Assembly: GCA_002099365.1 (NCBI GenBank)
Contig: MSED01000004.1
Location: 434,001-498,000, forward strand
Length of the DNA: 64,000 bases
From: Phialophora verrucosa
Taxonomy: Eukaryota; Ascomycota; Eurotiomycetes; Chaetothyriales; Herpotrichiellaceae
Direction of reading: 5' to 3'
The translations under genes and the position numbers were made by a program. The notes under the pieces were generated by a model. The model was not told where the DNA came from, did no database searches, and saw only the letters and a list, made by a program, of their open reading frames with translations. Of this stretch, positions 34,249-46,260 are shown piece after piece; the first letter of the stretch is position 1, and every line of letters starts with the position of its first letter.

Positions 34249-35459
34249 TCGAAGATTCGATGGATCTCAAGGCCGATAAGAAGAAATGGGCGCGACCTAA
34301 GGCTCATTATATTATGGTTGGCATCCACCGGGGTTGACTTCGTATCAACCTGGGACTCATTAGATTATACATGGCATCCACTGGAGCCGACTGGATATGC
34401 AACCACAAAGGGAAGTGGACGAAGCAAACAGGGATCCGGCCTCTGGCTGTTTCCAGATCAGAATAACGCCGCAAGAAGAGTTCGTCGGACGCTGAATTAG
34501 ATCTTGGACCGAGGCATTAACTGTGTAAACCCGTGTAAACCCGCGTATCTGGACAATGGGGTCGCTTCTTTGCCAAACACGAATCATTGAACCGCTAGTG
34601 CCTGAAGTGCTGCGGGACGCACCAAACACATATACACATCCTCGAACATTGGAAGCGGTACCTGGCGTACGTTTGATCACGAGAGGACGACGGAGCCAAG
34701 GTTCCCCCAAGAGCATGAGATCAACTACCGCCGATTTGCCTGGGACGCCGACATGTTGGCTTTCTTTCTCGTGAAAACAAAGATCGGCTCAGCCGTCTTT
34801 CGTTTCCACATTGCTGGAAGTGTGAGTGAGTGCCGAATGGGTGCAATCATGGCGCGCGAGATGGATCCCCCGCCTTATCCAGCACCGCGCGATCGATCCT
34901 TCAAGACAATCAGCTCAACATCATTGGATGGTGTCGACATGTCGCCCATGCCGGCGCCATATCTCCTCCAACCCAAACGGGTCGGATCGTCGTCTCCAGA
35001 TACGACCTTGATAGCTTAGCACTTTGCCCGTGCGTGCTTGAGCTGTGTCGACTGTTTCCGACAAGGGATCTCCTGGTCAAACAAATGCGTGCTCGTATCT
35101 TGCCGTTTCCTCTAGGCCCGAGCCTGGACCAGGACTTTGAAGGGAATTTGTTTTTCCACCGGGCTGGGCTCGACTCGGTCAACTCGCCTCGACCAACTGC
35201 CGCATGGCGAGCCAGCTGCCTATGTTGGCAGCTCTTCTGCAAGCCAGGTACATGCACAGTACCCTGGGACCCTGTTGTTTATTCCCCCGTTATCGGACTT
35301 TCTCGAGTATGATTGCATACATACATACCTCCCAGTCGCGTGGCACACAAGACCTTATCTCTACGACTCGCGGGCTGTTTGACTCCTCATTAACTACTTA
35401 TCCTACTCTCATGGTTAGCATTTGACATTCGACATCCTGCTCTGCGCGAGGCAACCGAC
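34249..35459. other. Intergenic region, possibly with decayed coding sequence
   Basis: No supported gene. Several short frames, including 34753-35019, have mixed coding-like composition but no recognisable motif. A duplicated TGTAAACCCG lies near 34523-34542. Confidence 0.45.
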
Positions 35460-37582
35460 ATGGATCCCCGCGAAATCAGCAAAAAGACCGACGTCTCTGT
35501 CGAGGATGTCCCTCAAGAGGCAAAGACAGCAGGACACGAAGAGAAGACCGTCGCGCAAGCATACCCGGACACCACGCACGATGGGCAGGGCCGATCTTTA
35601 AGGGTAATCATCACGTCCACGTCCCGCAACACTGGGGATATAATAATGCCAGTAACTATGGCAATGAATGATCACTAACACTGTACCAGCGCTTGTTCAG
35701 CTTCGCGCAGCTTTTGGCATTTTCGTTGACATTCATGGAATCATGGGAGGTCATGGCCATGTACGTTTCGACGACCATCCTCTCCTTCCACTACACCATC
35801 TCCGAGCCCATGGCTTGAGGAAGCACAATTTTTGACCGGCTCCCGAACAGTAACATCTCGGCCACGTTCTGGAACGGGGGCCCCCGCTCGCTGGTCTGGG
35901 GCGCCGTCGCCGTGATCATCGGCTCCCTCGCCCAGGCGTACTCGATGGCAGAGCTGGGGTCGATCCTCCCGATCGCGGGCGCCCAGTATCATTGGACGCA
36001 TATCATGGCGCCGGAGCGGAGTCGGCGGTTCATTACCTGGATGCAAGGTGCGAGGATGCTCCTCCTCTCGTTGCGGACTGAACGGTACCCCCCCGGTAAC
36101 ATCCGAGGAAGCCAAGCTGACGGCACGCGCGCATGTCTGCAGGCTGGGTGACGTGGTTTGCCTGGGTGAGCGCCCTGGCCGGCTCATCGTCCGGCGAGGC
36201 GGCGCTCCTCCAAGCCCTCATCGCAGAAAACATGCCGGGCTACGAGCCGCAACGCTGGCATCTGACGCTCATCATGTGGGCGCTCCTGATCAGCTCGGGC
36301 CTCATCAACACGTACACGTTCTGGCTCGTGCCGTGGCTCGAGCTCGCCAGCGGGATCCTGCACGTCATCCTGTTCGTCATCTTCATGACCGTCCTGCTGG
36401 TCTTGAGCCCCAAGAGCACGAGTGACTTTGTGTGGTCGACCAGCAGCGTCCTGAGCGGCTGGGACGGGAGCAGTTTCGTCGCCTTCAATCTGGGCATGTT
36501 GGTCCCGGCTTGGGGATTCATCGGTAAGTAACAATAATACGATACGTCTTCCCGATTTCCCCTTTTTCACCCCCGCTCGCACTCCATCGGCTCGGTCTGA
36601 CGACGGCGGCGGCGGTGGCGATGGGTGTCTACAGGCTTCGACGGCGTCGTGCACATGTCGGAAGAAGTCCGGCGCGCGAAGCACGCCGTGCCCCGGTCCA
36701 TGATCCTGTGCATTGTCATCAACGGCACCATGGCCTTCGCCATCATCCTCGTCCTGCTGTACTGTATCGGCAACTTGGACGACGTGCTCGACGCATCCTA
36801 CCCGATCATCCCCATCTGCTTCAACGCCACGGGCTCCATGAAGGTCACGAACGCCATGGTGTCGAGTCTGATTATCGTCACTTACTTCGTCGTGGCGGCC
36901 AGCGTGGCCAGCGTGAGCAGGATTACTTGGGCGTGGGCACGCGATGGGGCCTTGCCGAAGTGGTTGGCCATTGTAAGCGTGTCTCTCTCAGTCACTTTCT
37001 GTATGCGTGTAGGCGTACGTGTGCGCGCCATCATCCATCCCGCTGTATTCCCGTGGTATCGTTCTACATCCTCGCTATCGCTAATATATCCAGATCGACC
37101 CGAAACTGCACGTCCCCGTCAACGCCACGTGGCTGCCCATCGTGATCGTGTGCCTTCTCGCGCTCTTCGAGATCGGCTCCACGACCGGCACGGCGTTTAG
37201 CGCCTTCACCGCCCTGTCCTCCCTCGGCCTGTACACCAGCTACATCGTGGCCATCTCGTGCATCCTGCACGCCCGCCTGACGGGCCGCCTGGGCGACGCG
37301 GCCGACGGCCCCGACGTAAAAGTCCACTACGGCGCCTGGCGGATGTCGCCTACCTTCATCGCCGCGCCGGTCAACGTCTTCGCCCTCCTGTGGACCGTCT
37401 ATCTCACCGTCTGGCTGCCCTTCCCCACGACCTTGCCCGTCACGGGCACGAACATGAACTATGCGTTGCCGATCTATGCCTTTGTCGTGCTGGTTGCACT
37501 CGGGTACTGGTTCATTTGGGGTCGCAGGCATTGGAAGGGGTTGGACTTGAAGGCCATTGGCATGGTGGAGGCGCATGCCTGA
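35460..37582 (+). CDS. Amino acid/GABA permease (APC superfamily)
   Basis: A 539-residue transporter with about 12 membrane helices, in six exons: 35460-35603, 35690-35760, 35851-36047, 36143-36523, 36635-36972 and 37094-37582. Introns are 86, 90, 95, 111 and 121 nt. Family motifs spanning the joins: ESWEVMAINISATFWNGGP, PIAGAQYHWTH, ITWMQGWVTWFAW, WGFIGFDGVVHMSEEVRRAK, and TWAWARDGALPKW. The C-terminus has WLPFPTTLPVTGTNMNYA. This is the pattern of fungal GABA/choline permeases (Uga4/Hnm1-like). The N-terminal 48 residues are cytosolic, acidic and Lys rich, where such permeases are ubiquitinated. The exact substrate cannot be read from the sequence. Confidence 0.92.
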
Positions 37583-38517
37583 TTGAGAGAGAGAAGAGGC
37601 CGACTTCCTTACTGACCTGTGCACGTGTGAGGTCTATGTGACAGAGGATGATGCGGGCGTCGTGATTGCAGCATTGTAGACGACGACATGATAGAATATC
37701 CCTGATGACTGCACTGTGAATAGTTGTCATGCTCATAGATGCCCAATTGCGAGCCAAGGAACAGAATATATCTCAATATAAACGAGCCTGCTTGCACTCG
37801 GATTGTGAAACCGATTGCGCCAAGCACTAGCATCTGACATTGCTCATTCTGTTTAAGACCAATAGCTGCTATGGTACCACTGGACACCCATAAGAGCAAT
37901 GAAAAAGTAAAAAACCGAAGGGCACAAAGGCCCTAAGTCGCCTGGGGAGCTGGCTTATCGACTAGCAAATCACGATGGGAGAGAGTAGCTGATGAATGAA
38001 GGTGATGAAGAGTAAGGGGTATACAGCTCAATATTGTTGTTGTTGTTATAAAGGCCAAAAGGAAAGGCACGTGAGATCACGTGCGGGTGCATTTTTTGCA
38101 CCAATCACAGCATGTGCCAAGACGTAAGCGTGGCCTTTTCGTCAATAATACCTGCTACGCTACGCTCCATGGCTCCCGCAGGATAAGACAGACTCTGTTC
38201 TGTGTGGAGGCCAACCGCATCGAAAGAACAGGCCAAGGGGAAAGGAATGAGGCAGCGAACGGGATGCACGTCTTCGTCGGCGAGGTGCGGATTAATTGAC
38301 ATAGTCTGACATAAACCACGGGAAGAAGTACAAGAGAACAACAGAGGAAAGTTTGATCTTCGGAATAAAAGGAGGATTGTTCAATGTACAAGGTTTCCTG
38401 CCTCTGCTCTTTTCAACTCTTCAACAATCTCCGTGATACAAGAATGCCACAACTTGAGTGGCATTTTTATCTTGTCTTGCGCCACCGCTTCCGCAACCAC
38501 TCTGTTTAACATCCCAT
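37583..38517. other. Intergenic region between converging permease and ATP2 genes
   Basis: Contains a short (TTG)n run near 38033-38048. No gene is seen. Confidence 0.6.
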
Positions 38518-40603
38518 CTATGACTTCTCCAGCTCGGCCAAGATCTTCTCGCCCTTCGCTCTGGCGCTCTCGAAATCACCAACCATGTAGAAGGCACCCT
38601 CAGGCAAGTCATCACCTTCACCGTTGATGATCTTCTGGAATGAGCTAATGGTATCCTTCAAGTCGACCAGCTTGCCCTCGATACCGGTAAAGACCTGAGC
38701 GACGGTGAAAGGTTGAGACAGGAAACGTTGCAGCTTTCGAGCACGCTCGACAGTGAGCTTGTCGGCTTCAGACAATTCATCCATACCGAGAATGGCAATG
38801 ATATCCTGAAGCGACTTGTATTCTTGCAACATCTGTTGGACACGGGAGGCCGTGTCGTAGTGCTCTTGTCCAACGACACGAGGATCCAGCATACGGGACT
38901 TTGAGTCAAGAGGGTCGACCGCAGGGTAGATACCAAGCTCAGAGATACCACGAGACAAGACAGTGGTGGCGTCCAAGTGCGCAAAGGTGGTGGCAGGGGC
39001 AGGATCGGTCAAATCGTCAGCAGGCACGTAGACAGCCTGCACGGATGTGATGGACCCCTTCTGGGTGGTGGTGATACGTTCCTGCATGAGACCCATGTCG
39101 ACTGCGAGAGTGGGTTGGTAACCAACGGCAGATGGGATACGACCGAGCAGAGCAGACACTTCGGATCCGGCTTGAGTGAACCGGAAGATGTTGTCGATGA
39201 AAAGCAGCACATCCTGGCCTTCTTCGTCGCGGAAGAACTCAGCCACCGTTAACTGAAAGAATGCCAGTTAGTTAGTATCAGATAATAGCAGTGGGTGGCG
39301 CCGAAGTCGAGAAAATCCAGGAAACCAGTCCAGGATCAGGTGATGATGGCACGTGACTAGTGGTCATTGCGGAGTCTTGGCATGCCCCCAAGATGGGAAA
39401 GGGGATAGGCTCAAGAAGGAAGGGAAGGAGCAACTCACCCCAGTCAGGGCAACTCGAGCACGAGCCCCAGGAGGTTCGTTCATTTGACCGAACACCAGGG
39501 CGACCTTGGACTCGCCATCGAGCTGGATGACGGAAGTTTCCTGCATTTCGTGGTACAGATCATTACCCTCACGAGTACGCTCACCGACGCCGGTGAAGAC
39601 AGAGTAACCACCATGGGCTTTGGCGATGTTGTTCTGCGTCGGGTCAGCCCTTGTTCTTAACGCTGTTGTTCGAGAGTGCACCCACAATCAGTTCCTGAAT
39701 GAACACTGTTTTGCCGACACCAGCACCACCGAAGAGACCAATCTTTCCGCCACGGGCATACGGGGCCAAAAGATCCACAACCTTGATGCCGGTGACCAGG
39801 ACTTCGGCAGAGGTGGCTTGTTCAACGAACTCGGGAGGGTCGGTGTGGATAGGTGCCCTCTTGGTAGCCTTGATGGGTCCTCGCTCATCGATTGGGTCAC
39901 CGGTAACGTTCATGATGCGGCCTAGGGTGCCGGGACCGACAGGGATACTGATGGGTGCGCCAGTATCGACAGCTTTGTGTCCTCGGACGAGACCCTCGGT
40001 ACCTAGAATATCGAGGTCAGTCCCCAACTGATATTAGGTAGCACGCTGAGGGTCCGCACCGTCCATGGCAATACATCGTACGACGTTCTCACCCAAATGT
40101 TGCTGTTGGCCGTCAGTATAATTGGGACTTTGAGCTGCAATCGCGTATCCTGTACCGAGACTTCCAACACCAATTTGTTCCCACCGTTATCGGTTTCGAG
40201 GGCATTCAGGATAGCAGGCAGTTGTTCAGTATCGAATTTGACTAGAAAGAATCCATCAGCCCTTGTTTCATTCGGATGTCGAGGTTGGTGAGCTTGAATG
40301 AAGCTCAACCGGCGCAAGCAAGGGGAGTGTAAAAGCTCCGCATACCGTCAACAACAGCACCAATGACTTGATGAATCTTTCCTTCCTTGGCGGACTCGGT
40401 CGACGCCCATCTCTGTGCGATGGCTGGAGCCAGTGATTTTCTTATGGGGTCGACGGCGCGTCGGGTGATGGAAGGTCGGGCCAGGGCAGACCTGCCCAAG
40501 CTACGGGCGATGCCGCTATTCAAATCGAGTCAGCAACGGAGTTCTCGAGCTGCATCAAAGCTCTGTTGGATCATGACGGAGAGCTCGCTTACCTCTTGAG
40601 CAT
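38518..40603 (-). CDS. ATP2: Mitochondrial ATP synthase subunit beta
   Basis: Catalytic beta subunit of the F1 ATP synthase in the mitochondrial matrix. Seven exons: 40603-40593, 40515-40346, 40241-40156, 40102-40060, 40002-39686, 39633-39439 and 39252-38518. Total 518 residues, the normal length. The first coding exon is only 11 nt. The presequence is basic (SGIARSLGRSALARPS). Joins rebuild VIGAVVDVKFD, LEVSQHLGENVVRCIAMDGTEGLVRG, QELINNIAKAHGG and VALTGLTVAEFFRDEEGQDVL. The Walker A GGAGVGKT and Walker B VLLFIDNIFRFTQAG are intact. The intron before the last exon is the longest (186 nt). One donor is GTACAG and another GTGGGT, weaker than usual. Confidence 0.97.
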
Positions 40604-41064
40604 GTTTGCAGGTGAACGAGAAGGTGAAATGGAAGGGTAGAGGGGAGAGTGGGTGTGTGATCAGGAGCGAAACTTGAAGAGAAGAACTTGAGGTCAATTG
40701 AGAGAAGCTCCTTTCGACGCTAACCCCAATAGAGCTAGCCGCCTTGACGACCCGAGTTTCTTCGGCCTCCTCATTTCTACCATGAAGCCCATGTTCAAAG
40801 AGCTCGACAACATCGATTGCAGCAGTAATGAGGACTGTGAGCGAAGGGAGCAGCCCTTTGCGAGTTCAACCATCATCTGCGTTGCAATCTATATACACTG
40901 ACGACCCCGGTGCTGTCATGGGAAGCACATCGGCTTTGAAACTCTTTGATTTTTGATTTGCACAAAATAAGAAAGAACCCTGTCTTCTCGCGATACTACT
41001 GCATAGTACAAGGGAGCCACCGTAGTCTCGGTTCGCAGCCATCTCATCCATCCCCACGCTCCAT
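40604..41064. other. Intergenic region, ATP2 promoter and COX5 3' flank
   Basis: No gene is seen. The plus-strand frame at 40698-40901 has no family character. Confidence 0.55.
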
Positions 41065-41918
41065 CTATTCGGCTTCAAGGCTGATGCCCTGGGCTTTGGC
41101 CGATTTGCTCTGCACGTGGCCCTTGCCCGAGTAACCTTCACTACTGATGCCATACAAGGGGTTGGATTTCTCGGACTGGAGAAAAAGTGTGTTAGTTCGA
41201 CATGTGAGAGAAGACGTGACACCGGAAGCTAGGCCGACATGTGGTAAGGTACTATGGTGGATCGACTCACCTTCAGGTATTCGTTGGTAGCTTCTTGCCA
41301 TTCCTTGGTCATACTTCGCGGTGGTGGACGTGAGAAAGCGTGGATCCCCATGAAGAGAGCACACGAGATCGCGACGCCAGCCGCCGTATAAAGCCACACT
41401 TTTGTCCATTCACCCGGCGGATCCGTCGCGCGAGGTCCGTGAGGTCCAAATGCAATCCACCATGCTGCGAAAGGATCAGCTAGATTGCTCGTCTGTAACT
41501 CGAAGCTTCTTTCTTTGCAAAGAGACAGACGCCTGTGCTTCTTCAAGGAGCTTGTGTATGTCTTCTCGGTGTCTGCGAGCAAGCTTCAGGGCTGGTCCAT
41601 ACCTGCTTTCTTCTCCTGTAAAGTCATTTCGTGCCAGTCGACCTTCATGCGATCCCTCAACTGCATCCAAAGCTCGGCTTGCTCTTGCGGAGGCATCGCT
41701 TCCCATCTCTTCTCAATCCCGGCAAGGGTAGGGTTGGAGATGGCGTGAGCGGATCGGATCTGGGATTGGCTGGTCATCGGCGGCTGCTGTGCTGTAGCTG
41801 AGAAGGTCGGAGCTAGAGATCGGCTCGAGGATTGAATTTGTCGAAAGACAATCCGCGTACATGCTGTCGAAGGACCGGTGGAAGCCCGAGCTGCACGGGG
41901 TAAGGAGCGGAGATACAT
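41065..41918 (-). CDS. COX5: Cytochrome c oxidase subunit V (COX5/mammalian COX IV-like)
   Basis: Nuclear-encoded inner-membrane subunit of respiratory complex IV. Three exons: 41918-41603, 41464-41271 and 41175-41065, with introns of 138 and 95 nt. The protein has 206 residues. The presequence is Arg/Ser rich (MYLRSLPRAARAS). The matrix part contains RWEAMPPQEQAELW and DWHEMTLQEKKAAWWIAFGPHGPRA, which spans the first join and is a COX IV family signature. One membrane helix follows (WLYTAAGVAISCALFMGIHAF), then WQEATNEYLKSEKSNPLYGIS across the second join. It lies next to ATP2 on the same strand, so two oxidative phosphorylation genes are neighbours. Confidence 0.93.
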
Positions 41919-42816
41919 GTTGCTGGAGAGCGTGAAAACGCAGTCAAAACATGCGAGAAGTCGACAGTTGGATGACCTGCCGAAGCCTGGAGCTCCGGAA
42001 CCAATGTCGCAGCTGGTTGAGTGCCGGTTGAGACTGGCAGAAGGGTGGACGGTTTATCGCAGGTCGTGGATTGAGTTCAAAGTTCCATGACAATGCTGCG
42101 AGAACTGAACTGCGCTAGCTCCCGGCCTTGGCACAAATTAAATTACAGCCTCCCATCGAATCGTCACTCCACCTTTCGCTATGGATCTGCACGCCTCGAG
42201 ACAACAGCATTTCTCATCAAGTTGCGGTGTGCCAGGATATCCTCGTCGGTGCATAAATATGGTATTTTCACGACTATAACTATAATCTTCAAATTGTTCT
42301 TTACCTGTTGCCTGAGCTCTTTTGACGCGTAACCACTTGTTAGTCACGGTAACGCGCGGTACAAAAATTACAGTGATTTCGTCCAAAACGCAGGAGTTCT
42401 CCTCGGACGGGAGGACTTCAAATTGCGAGTAATGGAACTGGTGGAAAAGCCACTGCAAGATTTCAAGAGGACACAGGACGGTGATTTATATCGAGCGTCC
42501 TCAAAAATGGTCAAGCAAGCTTTGAACAGCAAGGGGAATACTACACGCTTGTGGTGCTCAGAATGATTTGTAGAGAAAAACGCTCTGTGTTTCGATGCCC
42601 GCGACTCGTATCGTCCAAAGTTGTAAAGTTCTATCTTCATGGCAGCGTCAAACTTCCGGCGTCCTTCAACCGGCGCATACTGAAGCCTTTGCCTAGCGTC
42701 CGATTTTCTGGCAACCCGTCCTTCCATCATGCGCACGTTGATATTGCCCTTCCGACCGGCCGAGGTGTGGATGTTGCATAGGTGCTTCTCCGGCTGCCCC
42801 ATTTCTCGAGCCAACC
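41919..42816. other. Intergenic region between COX5 and cofilin
   Basis: The minus-strand frames 42138-42458 and 42368-42814 have no recognisable character. I take it as COX5 promoter and cofilin 3' flank. Confidence 0.5.
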
Positions 42817-43517
42817 TTAGACCGTGCCTTTGCCTTTGCTGGCCTCCTTGAGCAGGTCAGCCCACTCCAACTCGCCCGGGTCGTTTGCCTGCCAGTTCAT
42901 GGCGATTCCATTGAGGGCATTCTTCAAGGTCTCACGAGAACTGGCGTAAACCATGCGGGACTACGAGAATTAGTCCGTGCCATACTGCCTGCGTGGTCGA
43001 CATACCTTGACACCGGTGTTGTCCTGGTTGATATATGTGATGAATGCAATCTTTGATCTGTATGCGCGATTCAGCATGCCCAGTATCCATTTCGTACTGG
43101 ATCTTCAAGGCGCATACCTCTTGCCCTCACCGCCCTCGAGCTCAAACTCTACGTCGTAGATGGCATATGAAGGGCGATCCTTGCCATTGGCCTCTTTCTT
43201 GGCGATGAGCTTTTCCCTGAAGCTGTCATAGTCTGGCTCGTTGCCGACTTCGTCCACCACAACTTCCTTCTGATCGTCGGAGATCTTGTAGATGATGTAT
43301 TTGGGACCGCCGCGACCGAGTTTTAGCTCGTTGAACTTGGAGACGCAATCCGGATTGACGGAGAGACTGCGATGGAACGGATCAGCGAACGGTCGAGGGC
43401 GCAAGGATATCTAGTTGGTGGTTGAGGGGGGCATGTATGGACATACCCGGAGACAGGCTGTGTGAAGGTCAGCTAAAGCGGAGCTGGAGGATGGATTGGG
43501 AGTGGGGGACTCACCAT
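42817..43517 (-). CDS. COF1: Cofilin (ADF family actin-depolymerising factor)
   Basis: Severs and depolymerises actin filaments in the cytoplasm. Five exons: 43517-43515, 43457-43447, 43366-43118, 43057-43006 and 42960-42817. Introns are 57, 80, 60 and 45 nt, giving 152 residues. The first coding exon holds only the ATG and the second is 11 nt, together coding MPVSG. ADF landmarks: SVNPDCVSKFNELKLG with the regulatory N-terminal serines, KYIIYKISDD, YAIYDVEFE, GKRSKIAFITYINQDN, and the actin-binding long helix SRMVYASSRETLKNALNGI. The length is normal. The micro-exon structure explains why naive ORF calling starts the protein too late. Confidence 0.95.
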
Positions 43518-45349
43518 GGCTGCTGTTCGATGGCGAAGATTCTTATGCGACTACGTTGGAGCTGGTTCTGGTTGTCAGTTTCAGCCCAAAGTAAGACGGC
43601 GCTTGCAACAATGCCAGAACGAAGAGCGGCAGAGATAGCAAATTGATTTTAAGCGGACGTGCCAGGCATCAATGATGGGGGCCTTTTCGGAGGCAAGAGC
43701 TGACGTACCTCTTGTGAAATCGGCGGCGCAAGACTGAACGAAATAATAACAGAAAGTCCCGACTCCTGGTAGCGTAGGCAGAGGAATAAGAGGATCGTAG
43801 GTGGGATGAATAACAAAATGGTTCACGCAACCGTTGCAGCAAAGAGGACGAATCAATTTGGAGGGGTCCAGAATCAACAATCCGCCAAATCAGGAACGAG
43901 GGGCAAGACTTCCCCCGAGCGGTTGGCGGGAGGACGCCTTTTCCACCGCGTAGAATGCCTAGCGACCTCTCTGCGGACTTCTGGACCTGCGCCTGCAAAG
44001 AATCCCAACTCGCAACAGCGCATGCGGTTCGGGCATTACTTGTAATCACCCATTCGATGGCCTAGGAATCAGAGCCATGGTAGGAATCCAGACAAGATTA
44101 TACTATCCATCAGATCGAATAGCAGAGCTGTTTTGTACTCAATCATCAATCCGACTGTCCTGGTCTGTCCTAGCTCTCTCCTTTGAACCGGTTGGCTGCT
44201 ACTGTATCTCGACCTCTCTGGCCAATATGGCAACTCAATTTACGCTCCAAGGCTCGAAACTCAGCAAGTGATTGTCAGCTAGGAGGGAACGCCCGACAGC
44301 GAAGAGGTAGAAAATAGGTTGAATCGAGAGTTGTATCCACCGAGATCGCGTCTTCATGATGACTCCATCAAATCAATCCTTGTCCAACAGAATGGACTCT
44401 TCAGCGCCAGTTAAGAGCTCAACCGCATACGGCTATCAGTCCAAAGCATCGGTTCCTCCTGACACTTGTCCTGGAAAATTCTGTCTGCTTAAGGTATTTA
44501 CTGTCGCTAATGGACTACCATTGCATTAGCTCTGTTCTTCTCTGGGACCAGTACCGGTGCTGAATCGATCAAGGAGCTCGCTGCCAATGTGCTACGGAGC
44601 TCTTTGCTGGATAATGGCCCAACATAAACACCAACGTACATACGTCCTCATCCTTCAAAAGACCCTGCTCTACTCTCACATCAAGAACGCAGGGAGCACT
44701 GGGACAGCAAAAAGGCTGGTGGGGTGGCTGAAATGCCCAGGTCTGGATTGAGCAGCGAAGCTCGCCGACGAGGTACTCCTAGCCGCGAAGCCTGACTCTC
44801 GTCAACTTCGCTTTGTGTTAGGCCACTATCAGCCGCCGGCTGTCGTATCGAGTATCTGAACACACTGAGCACTCAGAACACTTGGAGCCTATTCTTGAGG
44901 TTGGTCGACAAGGTATAGCGAGGTCCCACGGCCAAACTCAAGAAGAAGCTTCACGCATAGAGGACTGTGTCTCGTGGAATGGTCGCAGCAATGGCTACTC
45001 CTTCGAGCATTCATTGCCATGCCTTGCGTCGACTCATTCCGTTAACATCCACATCATGCGAGCTACTTGGGGCTTGGAGACGGACTACTGGCTCCTCTTA
45101 CCTTATTGTTTGGCGTACAAATTCTGCTTTCCAGTTTGGAAATCCATTTCGCTATGATGCATGGCAGACTGGCAGTTATACAGCTGAAAGTTCGCCGCGT
45201 GTTTGGTCTATGTTTGTTTTGACACTGTCTGCCTTTGTCACTTTGCGCTGCCTGTCGAACTCGCCAACATCTACCTCCACAGCTGTTCCGCGTTTAATGC
45301 TGGCTTCGCTGCAGTCTTCGGCATACACAGCACCCCAGACACCCTCACC
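43518..45349. other. Intergenic stretch of 1.8 kb, no gene seen
   Basis: Frames up to 140 codons, for example 44967-45389 and 43669-44049 minus, show no family motif. Likely the cofilin promoter and a spacer before the SANT-like gene cluster. Confidence 0.5.
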
Positions 45350-45535
45350 ATGCCTGATTGGACTCCTGACTCGGAACGGGCTCTGCTGATGTCCTTTGCT
45401 TTCGCGAAGGACCAGCCCAATTTCGAAACAATGGCGGAGAGAATGAGTGTTGAAGGAATCACAGCGAACGCGATCCGGTATTCACTTGCTTTTGTCACGA
45501 CCCCAGCCCTGCGGTTGATCCCCATCCTGATCTGA
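45350..45535 (+). CDS. Partial SANT-like gene: truncated copy or alternative first exon of the 45707 gene
   Basis: From ATG 45350 the sequence codes MPDWTPDSERALLMSFAFAK and continues to ITANAIR, an N-terminal SANT-like half that is clearly related to the next gene (MPFKWDAQSERSLLLSAI). At ATC CG|GTATTC (exon end 45477) it stops at exactly the place and phase (2) where the next gene has its intron. No matching second exon lies before the next gene's ATG. Read without splicing it ends at 45535 after 61 residues. If spliced to the acceptor at 45969 it would make ...NAIRQKYYKLKRES in frame. Either a truncated tandem copy or an alternative first exon; sequence alone cannot decide. Confidence 0.45.
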   Translation: MPDWTPDSERALLMSFAFAKDQPNFETMAERMSVEGITANAIRYSLAFVTTPALRLIPILI

Positions 45536-45536
45536 T

Positions 45537-45665
45537 GAGTTTTCACTTTCAACTCCTTTCTTTTTCTTTCTGTTCTGTCTTCTCCTCCACAACCTTCTCT
45601 CCCTTTCCCTCAATCTTCAAATCACCTCGAAGACATACTTTTTTTCCACACCATCTCAACTTGCC
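45537..45665 (+). promoter_or_regulatory. CT-rich tract upstream of the 45707 gene
   Basis: A long pyrimidine-rich run (repeats of CTTTCTTTTTCTTT type) ends about 40 bp before the ATG at 45707. Such CT-rich boxes mark transcription start regions of many filamentous fungal genes. Function is inferred. Confidence 0.45.
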
Positions 45666-45706
45666 TGTGCCATCCATCCATCTACCGTTCCTCGACGTCA
45701 TTCACC

Positions 45707-46260
45707 ATGCCTTTCAAATGGGATGCTCAGTCTGAAAGAAGTCTTCTTCTGTCCGCCATCACAGTCATGGGGAACCCGCCATCAACTATCTGGGATCAGG
45801 TTGCTGAGAAGATTGGCAACGGCACCGAAGTGAACGGCAACGCTTGCAGGTAGCGCTGATACCCTGCATCTCCTGCATTCCTTCTTGTTTCCCTTGCGTT
45901 GCTGTCCATCTGCCGCGATGTGACATTTTTCAGATCAGTTGGCTAACTTGTGTCACACTCACCTGCAGCCAAAAGTACTACAAGCTGAAGAGAGAGTCCG
46001 ACAAGTTGCTTGCTGAAGGTGGCGGTGTGGCAGCCAGCGGTGACGCGGCCACGCCCGTGAAAGCTACAAAAACCCCTGGCAGCAAGGGAACGAGCGGACG
46101 CAAGAGAAAGAACGCTGACGCTGATTGTGGCGGGGAAATTGCTACTCCTACCAAGCGTGGCAAGTCGAAGAAGAACGCGGCCCCTGAAGTTGAGGTGAAA
46201 GCAGAAGTCCAAGATGAGGATGCCCCTGCTGCCAAGGTCGCTGAAAGCGACGCCGAATAA
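45707..46260 (+). CDS. Small Myb/SANT-like protein
   Basis: Two exons, 45707-45849 and 45969-46260, with a 119-nt intron (donor GTAGCG, acceptor CTGCAG). The protein has 144 residues. Residues 1-60 are a SANT-like domain: MPFKWDAQSERSLLLSAI, IWDQVAEKIG, and after the join ACSQKYYKLKRESDKL as recognition helix. The tail is Lys/Ala/Thr rich with basic stretches (SGRKRKNAD, KRGKSKKN), then acidic, with a VKAE SUMO-type site at 46195-46206. It is the closest relative of the gene at 52635-53238 and shares its phase-2 intron before QKYYKL. Probably nuclear. Confidence 0.82.

Noticed and set aside
36184..37624. Several minus-strand frames of 160-190 codons
   Set aside because: Antisense shadows of the amino acid permease exons, with skewed Arg/Gly/Asp content.
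44967..45389. Plus-strand frame of 140 codons upstream of the SANT-like cluster
   Set aside because: Ser/Thr/Leu-rich without motif; it overlaps the better supported 45350 unit in another frame.
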